This document shows positions 25,026 through 33,619 of a stretch of 64,000 nt of DNA, piece by piece. The notes under the pieces were generated by a model. The model ran no database searches, was not told the origin of the DNA, and saw nothing but the letters and a program-made list of their open reading frames with translations. The translations under genes were made by a program, and so were the position numbers. Position 1 is the stretch's first letter. Each line of letters opens with the position of its first letter. This stretch comes from Leptothrix sp. (in: b-proteobacteria) (lineage in GTDB: Bacteria > Pseudomonadota > Gammaproteobacteria > Burkholderiales > Burkholderiaceae_C), in the NCBI GenBank assembly GCA_013822685.1, contig PNKV01000001.1:1-64000 (forward strand), written 5' to 3'.

Positions 25026-25645
25026 TTGAACGGCAGCGCCGTGGACGTGGTGGCCACGTCCATGTCTTCAATGCGCCGCCAATGCCTGTCCTTCACGATG
25101 GCATCGATGAACTGATCAGCCACCTCCTCCAGAGCCTCTTCGTGCAGGTCGGTCACGATGCCGTGAGCCTTGGGGTCATCAGCATGGAATGGCAACGGCA
25201 CCCCCACCTCTCTCAGCAACTCGACACCCTCGCCGGTTGCCGCCACCGACTTGCCATGCTCGTAGGCCTCGCGCATGAAATGGAGGGCGTCGGGGTCTTC
25301 TTGCAAGAGGGCCACGCTGCCTGTGCCACCTGGCACATAGACGGCATCGAACATCACCGAAGGCATGTCCAGCCAATGGTGGTCCACCGGCACTTGCCCA
25401 CCCGACTCACCCCACAAGGGGCCGGCGCAGTTGGAGACCACATCAACTTGGGCACCGCCCAATTCCAACGCACGCCGCACAGCCTCAAGCTGCACCTCGT
25501 TCAAGCCATCACGCGCCAGCACCGCCACACGGCGTGATGCCAATGCGGGCGGTGCTGGCTCGGCCGCCAGGGAGTCAGCCTGGAGCATGCCCAAGGCCGT
25601 GATGGACGAATCCACCAAGAGGTCGATGAGTGGTGGCTTGCTCAT
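24995..25645 (-). CDS. stand-alone catalase C-terminal-type DJ-1/PfpI domain protein
   Basis: The 216-residue product matches the C-terminal GATase1-like domain of large-subunit (KatE-type) catalases rather than a protease: RRVAVLARDGLNEVQLEAV, VDHHWLDMPSVMFDAVYVPG with GGTGSVALL and HFMREAYEHGKSVAATGEGV. The nucleophile-elbow Cys of true PfpI proteins is replaced. No catalase core is fused to it; a catalase-like gene lies 5 kb away. It starts 18 bp after a 25-codon membrane peptide and shares its sigma-54 promoter, so it is probably part of the same stress operon. Confidence 0.85.
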   Translation of the reverse strand: MSKPPLIDLLVDSSITALGMLQADSLAAEPAPPALASRRVAVLARDGLNEVQLEAVRRALELGGAQVDVVSNCAGPLWGESGGQVPVDHHWLDMPSVMFDAVYVPGGTGSVALLQEDPDALHFMREAYEHGKSVAATGEGVELLREVGVPLPFHADDPKAHGIVTDLHEEALEEVADQFIDAIVKDRHWRRIEDMDVATTSTALPFNQGSVGFGPM

Positions 25646-25663
25646 GATGCCCTCGCTGCCTTG

Positions 25664-25741
25664 TCAATTGAATAGCAGATAGAGGATGACCAACACAAAC
25701 GCGGGGACGCCTAACAGCCAGCCCAGGATGTACTTGCCCAT
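25664..25741 (-). CDS. 25-residue single-pass membrane peptide
   Basis: A minus-strand ORF of 25 codons: MGKYILGWLLGVPAFVLVIL then YLLFN and TGA. A strong AAGGAG lies seven bases before the ATG. Nearly the whole peptide is one membrane helix with a helix-breaking GVP in the middle. I have the impression that similar MGKYxLGWLLGVP peptides recur in proteobacteria, but this needs a search. A very good sigma-54 promoter lies 36 bp upstream, and the DJ-1-like gene follows 18 bp downstream. Confidence 0.75.
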   Translation of the reverse strand: MGKYILGWLLGVPAFVLVILYLLFN

Positions 25742-25776
25742 TTTGATTCTCCTTCAGTTGCAGATGCCTTCGTTCC

Positions 25777-25792
25777 AGCAAAGGGCGTGCCC
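25777..25792 (-). promoter_or_regulatory. sigma-54 promoter for the membrane peptide/DJ-1 operon
   Basis: On the minus strand GGGCACGCCCTTTGCT matches TGGCACG-N4-TTGCT except at the first base. It ends 36 bp before the peptide ATG. Confidence 0.7.
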
Positions 25793-25798
25793 CTCGAC

Positions 25799-25814
25799 AG
25801 GCATACCGATTGCC
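25799..25814 (+). promoter_or_regulatory. sigma-54 candidate divergent, toward asmA-like gene
   Basis: AGGCATACCGATTGCC has good GGCA and TTGC halves. The start point would fall at about 25825, directly at the ATG at 25826, implying a leaderless message; no ribosome binding site is seen there, which fits, but chance is possible. Confidence 0.4.
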
Positions 25815-25825
25815 GTTAGCCCAGC

Positions 25826-27841
25826 ATGACGACCAAACGAGGAAAGACAGGGAAGCTGCTGGCATTGGGGATCGTGACCGTGACCATTGCAGCGATCGCC
25901 GTGTGCGAGTACCAAGGTTGGCCCTTCTTGAGGGGCCCACTGGAGCGCACCCTTGCTGAAAAACTGCAGCGGCGCGTCGCCGTGGGCGATCAGTTCACCC
26001 TGCACCTGCTGGGCTCCATCCGCCTCAGCACCAACCGTTTGACGATCGGCTCACCTGGCGCTGATCCTGATCTGTTGAACGCGGTCAACACACGCCTCGA
26101 TCTGCCTTACTCCACTGTTTTTGACTTGATGGGCTCGGGCCCCAAAGAGCCCATCCACATCACCTCGCTGACTTTGGATCAGATGGACGCCAATCTGCGC
26201 CGTGACGCGCAAGGCCAGGCGAACTGGCAATTTGCACCGGCATCGGCAAAGAAGACCGATTCACCGGGCATGGACCTGCCACGGTTTGACAAGCTCATCG
26301 TCAAAGCAGGCCGCCTGCAAATGCAGGACGATCTGATGAAACTGAACCTGGATGCGCAAGTCAGCACCGCCGAGGGTGATGCCACCAAAGGCGCTGGCGG
26401 CCTGTCGATCAATGGCAAAGGCCAGTACCTCAAGCGCCCTTTTGACCTGAACATCAAGTCCAGTGGCTTGCTGCCTTTGGCGGCTTCGCCTGAATCGGCC
26501 GTGGCGGTTCCCATCACGGTGGAAGCCAACGCCGGCCAGTCCAAGTTGCGTTTCAATGGCCAAGGTGTGGATGTGCTGACCTTGTCCAGCCTTGACGGCA
26601 AGCTCACCTTGTCGGGCCCTTCGCTGGCGGCGGTGGGCGATGCAGTCGGCGTGACACTGCCCACCACCACGCTGTTCACTTTGAAAGGGCAACTCAGCAA
26701 GAAAGGCGATGTGTGGTCGCTCAAGCAAACCAGTCTTGACGTGGGCACCAGCCAGTTGGGCGGCTCATTCACCTTTGACCGCCGGCCCAAGGTGCCACTG
26801 CTCACTGGCGAGCTGACAGGCTCCCGCTTTGTGTTGAGTGACCTGGCCCCGGCATTTGGCGCCCAGGCCCCGGGCGCCAACAACCCGGCACCGCCCGATG
26901 GCCGTGTGGTGCCCCAACGCACCTTCGACATCCCTTCCTTGCACGCGATGAATGCGGATCTGAAGGTGGGCTTGAAGCGCGTGGAGCTGGGCTCATTGTT
27001 CGCACGGCCACTGGAACCTTTGAACGGGCAACTGAAGCTGCAGTCGGGCGTGCTGACAATCTCGGATCTGTTGGCCAGCACCGCGGATGGCCAAGTGAGC
27101 GGACGCGTCGGCCTGGACGGCAATCCCAAGCCGCCCACCTGGGAGGCGGACGTGCAATGGAAGGGCATCCGGCTTGAGCAATGGCTGAGCCCCCGCAACC
27201 AGTTTGCCAATCAGGAAGAAGCCGACAAGGCCAAGCGCGACAGCTATGTGACCGGCCAGTTGGGTGGACACGCCAAGCTGCATGGCCGTGGCAACTCGGC
27301 CGCTCAGATGCTGGGGACCATGGATGGCGACGCCCAAGCCTGGGTGCAGGACGGCGCTGTATCACACCTGGTGGTCGAGGCCATTGGCCTGGACGTGGCC
27401 CAGGCCCTGGGCGTGGTGGTGGCGGGTGACGACCTCATGCCCATGCAATGCGCTGCCGTGCGCCTGAAGGCACAGCAAGGCGCCTTGAAGCCGGAGGTCG
27501 GTGTGATCGACACCGACGACTCCACCATCCTGGTGTCCGGCTCGCTGTCATTGGTGGACGAAAGCCTCGACCTGATCATGACCGCCAAGCCCAAGGACAT
27601 CAGCCCCCTGACCCTGAGATCGCCCTTGAAGGTTCAGGGCACGTTCGCCGATCCCAAGTTCAGGCTCGAGGCCAAGCCTCTGGGCTTGAAGGTTCTTTCC
27701 GCGGTAGCCTTGGGCTTCGTCAACCCGCTGGCCAGCATCATTCCCCTGATCGATCTGGGCGACAAGACCGATGGTGGTTGCCAGCAGGCTTTGGCGAAGC
27801 TCAAAGGTGATCGGCCCAAGGCCAAAGCGGCCCGCCCATGA
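25826..27841 (+). CDS. AsmA family protein
   Basis: A 671-residue AsmA-like protein: a short N-terminal membrane anchor (about 10-27, LLALGIVTVTIAAIAV), then a long periplasmic beta-strand-rich region typical of the AsmA/TamB/YhdP repeating-groove proteins, and the AsmA C-terminal domain (about 470-640) with LDLIMTAKPKDISPLTLRSP and VQGTFADPKFRLEAK. Family members are thought to move phospholipids between membranes. No ribosome binding site is evident at 25826. The next two genes follow closely, so it heads an operon with a lipoprotein and a DUF2177 protein. Confidence 0.88.
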   Translation: MTTKRGKTGKLLALGIVTVTIAAIAVCEYQGWPFLRGPLERTLAEKLQRRVAVGDQFTLHLLGSIRLSTNRLTIGSPGADPDLLNAVNTRLDLPYSTVFDLMGSGPKEPIHITSLTLDQMDANLRRDAQGQANWQFAPASAKKTDSPGMDLPRFDKLIVKAGRLQMQDDLMKLNLDAQVSTAEGDATKGAGGLSINGKGQYLKRPFDLNIKSSGLLPLAASPESAVAVPITVEANAGQSKLRFNGQGVDVLTLSSLDGKLTLSGPSLAAVGDAVGVTLPTTTLFTLKGQLSKKGDVWSLKQTSLDVGTSQLGGSFTFDRRPKVPLLTGELTGSRFVLSDLAPAFGAQAPGANNPAPPDGRVVPQRTFDIPSLHAMNADLKVGLKRVELGSLFARPLEPLNGQLKLQSGVLTISDLLASTADGQVSGRVGLDGNPKPPTWEADVQWKGIRLEQWLSPRNQFANQEEADKAKRDSYVTGQLGGHAKLHGRGNSAAQMLGTMDGDAQAWVQDGAVSHLVVEAIGLDVAQALGVVVAGDDLMPMQCAAVRLKAQQGALKPEVGVIDTDDSTILVSGSLSLVDESLDLIMTAKPKDISPLTLRSPLKVQGTFADPKFRLEAKPLGLKVLSAVALGFVNPLASIIPLIDLGDKTDGGCQQALAKLKGDRPKAKAARP

Positions 27842-27863
27842 CCGCCACAACACAAGGAGATCC

Positions 27864-28748
27864 ATGCCGATCACACGCCGTGTCCCCCGCTCTTTGAGCG
27901 TCTCGCTCCTCCTGATGATGGTGCTGGCCTTGGCGGCCTGCAGTGTGGTCAGATTGGCTTACAACCAGGCCGACCACCTGGCCTACTGGCAGTTGAACCG
28001 GGCCTTCGATTTCAATGAGGAGCAGTCCGTCAAGGTGAAGAGTGCCATCAGGCAATGGTTCCAGTGGCACCGCCAAACCCAGTTGCCGGTGTATGTGCCC
28101 TTTCTGGCGCGCGCCGAAAAAGAAGCACTGGCACCGGTGTCACCCGCGCTGGCCTGCGAACGCCGCACGGAGCTTGAGGGCTGGGGCCGAAAGGCCATCG
28201 ACCAGGCTGTGCCCGCCATGGCTGATCTGGTTCTGTCGCTGACGCCCGATCAGGTCACGCACCTGGAGAAGTACCAGGCCAAGACCAACGAAGACTTCCG
28301 CGATGACTACGTGGAAGACGACATGGAGGATCGCAACGAGGCTGCGGCCAAGTTTGTGCTCAAAGTGGCCGAGCTCTTTTATGGCCGCCTGAACGACGCA
28401 CAACGTGATCATGTGAAGGCTGAGATCGCCGCGCTGCCCCTGAATGCGCAGGACGTATACGAGGAACGCTTGATGTACCAGCGCGATTTCGTGCAATTGA
28501 TCCGCAAGCTGAACGCTCAAAAAGCCACCCCGGCGCAAGCCCAGCAGGCGCTGCGCGAACTGTTCCAGCAATTCTTCGATCCGCCCAAGGAGCCATTGCG
28601 CAGCCAGCGCCAGCAATGGATTGCGGCAGGCTGTAAGCTGACGTCAAGCCTGCACCAGCAGACGACGCCAGAGCAGAAAGCCAAGGCCGCGCAACGCCTG
28701 CGTGACTGGGAATACGATCTGCGCATCCTGAACAAACAACCGGCATGA
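27864..28748 (+). CDS. DUF6279 family lipoprotein
   Basis: A 294-residue envelope protein. The signal peptide ends in LALAAC (Cys near residue 26), a lipobox, so it should be lipid-anchored. The mature part is helical, with NQADHLAYWQLNRAFDFNEE and repeated acidic segments, in line with DUF6279, whose role is unknown. I start at 27864, where AAGGAG stands six bases upstream; the frame opens earlier inside asmA. The stop overlaps the next ATG. Confidence 0.85.
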   Translation: MPITRRVPRSLSVSLLLMMVLALAACSVVRLAYNQADHLAYWQLNRAFDFNEEQSVKVKSAIRQWFQWHRQTQLPVYVPFLARAEKEALAPVSPALACERRTELEGWGRKAIDQAVPAMADLVLSLTPDQVTHLEKYQAKTNEDFRDDYVEDDMEDRNEAAAKFVLKVAELFYGRLNDAQRDHVKAEIAALPLNAQDVYEERLMYQRDFVQLIRKLNAQKATPAQAQQALRELFQQFFDPPKEPLRSQRQQWIAAGCKLTSSLHQQTTPEQKAKAAQRLRDWEYDLRILNKQPA

Positions 28749-29158
28749 ACACCATGAAGCACCTGCAAATTTATGGCGGCACCGCGGTGGTCATGCTGCT
28801 GCTGGATGCCATCTGGCTGGGCTTCATCGCCAAGGGCTGGTACCAGCAAGGCATCGGGCACCTGATGGCCGAGCAGCCCAACCTGGCCATCGGGGCATTG
28901 TTCTACCTGCTCTTTCCCATCGGTTTGGTGGTCTTTGCCGTGTTGCCCAGCAGCGATGCACAGGGCTGGACCACGGCGGCCCTGATGGGCGCGCTGTTTG
29001 GCTTCTTTGCCTATGCGACCTACGACATCACCAACCTGGCCACGTTGCGCGACTGGCCGCTCAAGCTGTCGATCATGGACGTGGCGTGGGGCAGCTTGGC
29101 CAGCGGCTTGGCTGCCGGTGCCGGCAAAGCGGTGCAGATCCACGTCGGACATGTCTGA
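28745..29158 (+). CDS. DUF2177 family membrane protein
   Basis: The 137-residue product has four membrane helices (about 10-30, 45-65, 75-93, 105-128) and the DUF2177 signatures LLLDAIWLGFIAKGWYQQGIG, shortened here, and ATYDITNLATLRDWP. Function unknown. Its ATG overlaps the stop of the lipoprotein gene (ATGA), showing translational coupling in the asmA operon. Confidence 0.88.
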   Translation: MNTMKHLQIYGGTAVVMLLLDAIWLGFIAKGWYQQGIGHLMAEQPNLAIGALFYLLFPIGLVVFAVLPSSDAQGWTTAALMGALFGFFAYATYDITNLATLRDWPLKLSIMDVAWGSLASGLAAGAGKAVQIHVGHV

Positions 29159-29245
29159 CAAGCTCTTAGGCAACAGCCTATGGGCAGGCGGCGGCAACAA
29201 GACGACAGTGACAGCCAACTGAACCCGTTACAAAAAGGCCTTCTC

Positions 29246-30601
29246 ATGCTGCAAACAAAACCGGCCCGGACATTGGCCTTGACCGCGCTGGTGGCATCTT
29301 TGAGCGCAGTGGCCTGGGCCGATGCGCAATTGCCCGTCTCTGCCGGCACCGGACCCAACCCGCAACTGCCCAAGCCCGACAAGTCATTGATCCCCACGGT
29401 GAACATTGCCCCCGCCAAGGGTTGGCCTGCCGGCGGCAAGCCATCGTCCGCCAGCGGGACGGCGGTGGCCCGCTTCGCCGACAAACTAGATCACCCTCGT
29501 TGGTTGTACGTGCTGCCCAATGGCGACGTGCTCGTGGCAGAGACCAACGCCCCGCCCAAGCCCGAAGATGGCAAAGGCCTCAAAGGCTGGGTGATGAAGA
29601 AGGTCATGAACAAAGCGGGTGCCGGTGTGCCCAGTGCCAACCGCATCACCCTGCTGCGCGATGCCAACGCCGATGGCGTGGCTGAAACCCGCACCGTTTT
29701 CCTGCAGGGCTTGAATTCGCCATTCGGCATGGCCCTGGTCGGCACCGACTTCTATGTGGCCAACACCGATGCGGTCTGGCGCTACACCTACACCCCGGGC
29801 CAAAGCCAGATCACGGGCCCCGGCACCAAGGTGGTCGACCTGCCGGGTGGCCCCATCAACCACCATTGGACCAAAAACCTGATTGCCAGCAAGGATGGCA
29901 GCAAGCTTTATGTGACCGTGGGCTCCAACAGCAACGTGGCCGAGAACGGCATGGACGCTGAAAAAGACCGCGCAGCCATCCTGGAGGTGGACCTCAAAAC
30001 AGGTGGCCGCCGCGTGTTCGCCTCGGGCCTGCGCAACCCCAATGGCCTGGGATGGGAGCCTGAAAGCGGCGCCTTGTGGACGACCGTCAACGAACGCGAC
30101 GAGCTGGGCAGCGACCTGGTGCCCGACTACATGACCTCCGTCAAGGATGGCGGGTTCTATGGCTGGCCCTACAGCTACTTTGGCCGGCACGTGGATGACC
30201 GCGTCAAACCGGCGAATCCTGGGCTGGTGGCCAAGGCCATCGTGCCCGACTACGCGCTGGGCCCGCACACAGCCTCATTGGGGCTGGCATTCTCGCAAGG
30301 CACCACCTTGCCGCTGCAGTTCTCCAACGGCGTGTTCATCGGCCAGCATGGCTCCTGGAACCGCGAGCCGCGCAGTGGCTACAAGGTGATCTTCGTGCCG
30401 TTCAGCAAAGGCAAGCCCACGGGCGAACAACCGCTGGACGTGCTGACCGACTTCGTCAACAAGGATGGCAATGCCTTGGGCCGGCCCGTGGGTGTGGTCA
30501 TTGACAAGCAAGGCGCCTTGCTGGTGGCAGACGACGTGGGCAACGTGGTCTGGCGCGTGACGGCACTGCCCACCTCAACGCCTCCGCCCAAAACCCCTTA
30601 A
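29246..30601 (+). CDS. PQQ-dependent sugar/sorbosone dehydrogenase-like protein
   Basis: A 451-residue exported six-bladed propeller enzyme. Signal peptide at about 1-26 (cleavage after AWA). The sequence shows [20 protein letters not shown] and [20 protein letters not shown], plus a late [20 protein letters not shown]; such residues line the cofactor site of soluble aldose and L-sorbosone dehydrogenases. Substrate unknown; electrons would go to a periplasmic acceptor. The ATG at 29246 fits the signal peptide. The catalase-like gene follows 11 bp after its stop, so the two are probably co-transcribed. Confidence 0.85.
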   Translation: MLQTKPARTLALTALVASLSAVAWADAQLPVSAGTGPNPQLPKPDKSLIPTVNIAPAKGWPAGGKPSSASGTAVARFADKLDHPRWLYVLPNGDVLVAETNAPPKPEDGKGLKGWVMKKVMNKAGAGVPSANRITLLRDANADGVAETRTVFLQGLNSPFGMALVGTDFYVANTDAVWRYTYTPGQSQITGPGTKVVDLPGGPINHHWTKNLIASKDGSKLYVTVGSNSNVAENGMDAEKDRAAILEVDLKTGGRRVFASGLRNPNGLGWEPESGALWTTVNERDELGSDLVPDYMTSVKDGGFYGWPYSYFGRHVDDRVKPANPGLVAKAIVPDYALGPHTASLGLAFSQGTTLPLQFSNGVFIGQHGSWNREPRSGYKVIFVPFSKGKPTGEQPLDVLTDFVNKDGNALGRPVGVVIDKQGALLVADDVGNVVWRVTALPTSTPPPKTP

Positions 30602-30612
30602 GGAATTGCACC

Positions 30613-31725
30613 ATGCCCAAGCCCGACATCGTCTCGCCCTTCCCCGTGCGTTACGAGGCGCGGTTTGAGCATGCTGAAGATGACGAGGCCGTCACGCAGG
30701 ACGGCCTGCTCGAAACCCTGCGGGGCATCTCTGAGAAGACTTGGGCCGACGAAGGACACGCGCTGCGCAGCGTTCACGCCAAGAGCCATGGCCTGCTGCG
30801 CGGCGAGTTGAAGGTCCTCACAGGCCTGCCCCCAGAACTGGCCCAAGGCCTGTTCACCTCTCCCAAGACCTACCCCATTGTCATGCGCCTGTCGACCATC
30901 CCGGGCGACTTGCTGCACGACAGGGTGTCGACCCCCAGGGGCATGGCCATCAAGGTGGTGGGCGCGGAAGGTGAGCGCTTGCCCGGCTCCGAGGGCCAGG
31001 TGACCCAGGATTTCGTGCTGGTCAACGGCCCGCAATTTGTGGCCCCCGATGGCAAGAGCTTTTTGAAAAGCCTGAAGCTGCTGGCCAGCACCACCGACAA
31101 GGCGCCCGGCCTGAAGAAGGTGTTCTCGGCCGTGGCGCGTGGTGCTGAAAAGGTCATTGAAAGCGTGGGGGGCGAAAGCGCCACCCTCAAGAGCATCGGC
31201 GGCCACCCCGAGACTCACATCATCGGCGAAACGTTCTACTCGCAAGTGCCCATGCTGCACGGGCCCTACATGGCCAAGCTCTCGGTGGTGCCCATCTCGC
31301 CTGGCATGCTGCTCTTGAAGAGCGCCCACCTGGATTTGCGCGGCAAGCCCAACGGGCTGCGCGAAGCGGTGGTTGATTTTTTTTCAAGCCACAGCGCCGA
31401 GTGGGAAGTGCGGGTGCAGCTTTGCACTGACATCAATCTGATGCCGATCGAGGATGCCTCGGCCGTGTGGCCTGAAGAGGCCAGCGCTTACCTGCCCGTG
31501 GCCCGCATCACGGTGCCGCCCCAGGTGGCCTGGAGCGAAGCACGCTCTGCCGTGGTTGATGACACCTATTCCTTCAGCCCTTGGCATGGCCTGGCCGCGC
31601 ACCGGCCATTGGGCGCCATCATGCGGCTGCGCAAAGCGGCCTATGAAATGTCAGCGCAGTTCCGCGCCGCTCACAACGGGCGGCCCATCCAGGAGCCGCG
31701 CTCACTGGACGACCTGCCCGACTGA
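30613..31725 (+). CDS. catalase-like haem protein (small, cytoplasmic)
   Basis: A 370-residue member of the catalase superfamily, of the y4iL-like group and shorter than clade 1-3 catalases. The distal His is in SVHAKSHGLLRGEL. It has VMRLSTIPGDLLHDRVSTPR, and FVLVNGPQFVAPDG, where catalases have the conserved Asn region, and ends in DDTYSFSPWHGLAAHRPLGA followed by IMRLR, close to the proximal haem-ligand region. There is no signal peptide. Such proteins are often peroxidases rather than strong catalases. AAGGAATTG precedes the ATG. It follows the dehydrogenase gene directly. Confidence 0.85.
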   Translation: MPKPDIVSPFPVRYEARFEHAEDDEAVTQDGLLETLRGISEKTWADEGHALRSVHAKSHGLLRGELKVLTGLPPELAQGLFTSPKTYPIVMRLSTIPGDLLHDRVSTPRGMAIKVVGAEGERLPGSEGQVTQDFVLVNGPQFVAPDGKSFLKSLKLLASTTDKAPGLKKVFSAVARGAEKVIESVGGESATLKSIGGHPETHIIGETFYSQVPMLHGPYMAKLSVVPISPGMLLLKSAHLDLRGKPNGLREAVVDFFSSHSAEWEVRVQLCTDINLMPIEDASAVWPEEASAYLPVARITVPPQVAWSEARSAVVDDTYSFSPWHGLAAHRPLGAIMRLRKAAYEMSAQFRAAHNGRPIQEPRSLDDLPD

Positions 31726-31732
31726 CGGCGGC

Positions 31733-33193
31733 TCACGCCGCCACGTGCTTGCGCCGGCGATCCACCGGCGGCACCTTCAGCAACTGGCGGTATTTGGTGA
31801 CGGTGCGGCGCGCCACCTGCAGGCCCTGACGGGCCAGTTGGCGGGCGATCTCGGCGTCCGACAAAGGATTGGCCAGGTTCTCCGCATCGATCATGTCCTT
31901 GATGACCCCGCGGATGGCCGTGGCCGAGCATTCGCCACCACTGGCCGTGGGCATGGCGCGCGAGAAGAAATACTTCAGCTCAAACACGCCCACGGGTGTC
32001 GCCATGAACTTGTTGTTGGTCACGCGGCACACGGTGGATTCGTGCAAGCCCACCTCTTCGGCGATCTCGCGCAAACCCAGCGGCTTCATCGCCAGGGGGC
32101 CAAATTCCAGGAAGTGATGCTGGCGCTTCAAGATGGCCTGCGACACCGTCAGGATGGTCGAAAAGCGCTGCTCCACATTGCGCACGGTCCAGCGCGCCTC
32201 TTGCAGATTGGCGGCCAGCTCGGCGTGGTTGGAGTCGCGGTGTTTCTGAAACAGCTCCGCGTACATCTGGTTGATGCGCACGCGTGGCACCACGGCCGGG
32301 TTCAGCGAAGCCACCCATTCGCCACGCACTTGCTTGACGATGACATCGGGTGTCACGAACTGGGTGTCCGAGGCCGTGCCAAAGCGCCAACCAGGCCTTG
32401 GATCCAGGTGACGAATGCGTTCGCACGCGGCGTCAATGTCGGCCGCCTTGCAGCTCAGTGTTTTGGCCAAACCGGCCACATCGCGCTGCGCCAAACGGCT
32501 CAGGTAATGCGTGACGATGATGCGGGCCAAATCGCGCACTTGTTCGTCTTCGATGGACGGCACTTGCAACAGCAGGCACTCGGACACGCTGCGGGCACCC
32601 ACGCCCATCGGATCCAGCGTCTGGACCTGCTTGAGCGCAGCTTCCATCTCGGCCTCATCGGCCAAGGGCGACAAATCGGTCAGGGCCGACAGCTCCATCA
32701 AAGGCGTGCGCAGGTAGCCATCGTCATCCAGCGACTCAATGATGGTGACCACGAGCACACGCTCGCGGTCGCTCAAAGGCCAGGCGTTCATCTGGTTGCG
32801 CAGGTAGGCGCGCAGGCCCAGATCGTCGGCCACCATGTCGATCATGCTGGTGTCCGAATCTCCGCCTGAACCAACGCGGGTGCCAGTGGCGGATTGCCAG
32901 CTGTCACGCTCCCAGGAGGGCTCGGCATCGCTCATGGCGGAAGGGGTCTCGGCGTCCATGGCTTCGTTGGCGGCACTGACCACGGGCTCGGCCACGGTAG
33001 GGGTTTCAACGGGATCGGCGGCATCCGTGCCGGGCGAGTCTTCCGGCTCCAAAAAGGGGTTCTTGCCCATCGCGTCACGCACTTCCTGGGCAAAGTCCAA
33101 CGATGACAGTTGCAGAAGGCGCACCGCTTGCTGCAAGCGGGGTGTCAGAGCCTGATGCTGCCGGTGTTCCTGGCGAATGGCCGGTGAGTTCAT
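31733..33193 (-). CDS. rpoN: RNA polymerase sigma-54 factor
   Basis: A 486-residue sigma-54. Region I with LTPRLQQAVRLLQLSSLDFA, an acidic region II, the core-binding domain, and the C-terminal DNA-binding part with the RpoN box ARRTVTKYRQLL that reads the -24 element. I start at MNSPAIRQEHRQ (33193), as the frame upstream lies over the promoter. The usual neighbours (lptB upstream, hpf and ptsN downstream) are absent, so this may be a second rpoN copy of the genome. A -24/-12 promoter matching 15 of 16 positions precedes it, indicating autoregulation. Confidence 0.95.
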   Translation of the reverse strand: MNSPAIRQEHRQHQALTPRLQQAVRLLQLSSLDFAQEVRDAMGKNPFLEPEDSPGTDAADPVETPTVAEPVVSAANEAMDAETPSAMSDAEPSWERDSWQSATGTRVGSGGDSDTSMIDMVADDLGLRAYLRNQMNAWPLSDRERVLVVTIIESLDDDGYLRTPLMELSALTDLSPLADEAEMEAALKQVQTLDPMGVGARSVSECLLLQVPSIEDEQVRDLARIIVTHYLSRLAQRDVAGLAKTLSCKAADIDAACERIRHLDPRPGWRFGTASDTQFVTPDVIVKQVRGEWVASLNPAVVPRVRINQMYAELFQKHRDSNHAELAANLQEARWTVRNVEQRFSTILTVSQAILKRQHHFLEFGPLAMKPLGLREIAEEVGLHESTVCRVTNNKFMATPVGVFELKYFFSRAMPTASGGECSATAIRGVIKDMIDAENLANPLSDAEIARQLARQGLQVARRTVTKYRQLLKVPPVDRRRKHVAA

Positions 33194-33231
33194 GGGGCGT
33201 CTCTCTGAGGTGTCATGGGAGTGACTCTCTT

Positions 33232-33247
33232 TGCAACACCCGTGCCG
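33232..33247 (-). promoter_or_regulatory. sigma-54 promoter for rpoN itself
   Basis: On the minus strand CGGCACGGGTGTTGCA matches TGGCACG-N4-TTGCA at all but the first base; it ends 39 bp before the rpoN ATG. Confidence 0.75.
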
Positions 33248-33355
33248 GACCGGTTTCCCCTGGGGCCCAGGGGCAAAGCCCGTTTCAAGGCGTGCAAATT
33301 TCAAAAAGCCATGTTCGATTTACCGCAACAACTGCCGATGGGCAAGATTTTTGCT

Positions 33356-33619
33356 CTAGCGGCGCGGCTTGGCTTGTCCGCCTGTCGGTTTTCCCGACTT
33401 GAGGGTGCGGTTATAGACCTCGTCCGTCACTGGGGAACGGTCGGTGTCCACCAAACCGCGTTGCACATCGGCGTGCGCCTGCTTCATCTCTGGCCGGGGT
33501 TCGCTGACCTGGCTGTCTGAAGACTCGTCGTGCTCATGCGGCAAACGGGGCGAGGGCTTGCCTTTGACGCGGGGCAAAGTGTCGCCTTGGGGAGGGGAGT
33601 TTTTGTCAATGGGATTCAT
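33356..33619 (-). CDS. small hypothetical hydrophilic protein
   Basis: An 87-residue, Pro/Lys/Ser-rich and probably disordered product (MNPIDKNSPPQGD start; KSGKPTGGQAKPRR end). No known domain. AAGGG lies five bases before the ATG at 33619, and the gene overlaps the end of the YihY gene by 14 bp, so it is the last gene of that operon. Confidence 0.6.
   Translation of the reverse strand: MNPIDKNSPPQGDTLPRVKGKPSPRLPHEHDESSDSQVSEPRPEMKQAHADVQRGLVDTDRSPVTDEVYNRTLKSGKPTGGQAKPRR

Noticed and set aside
31454-32869. Plus-strand frame of 471 codons across the catalase-like and rpoN genes
   Set aside because: A shadow frame: it spans the ends of two real genes and has no domain.
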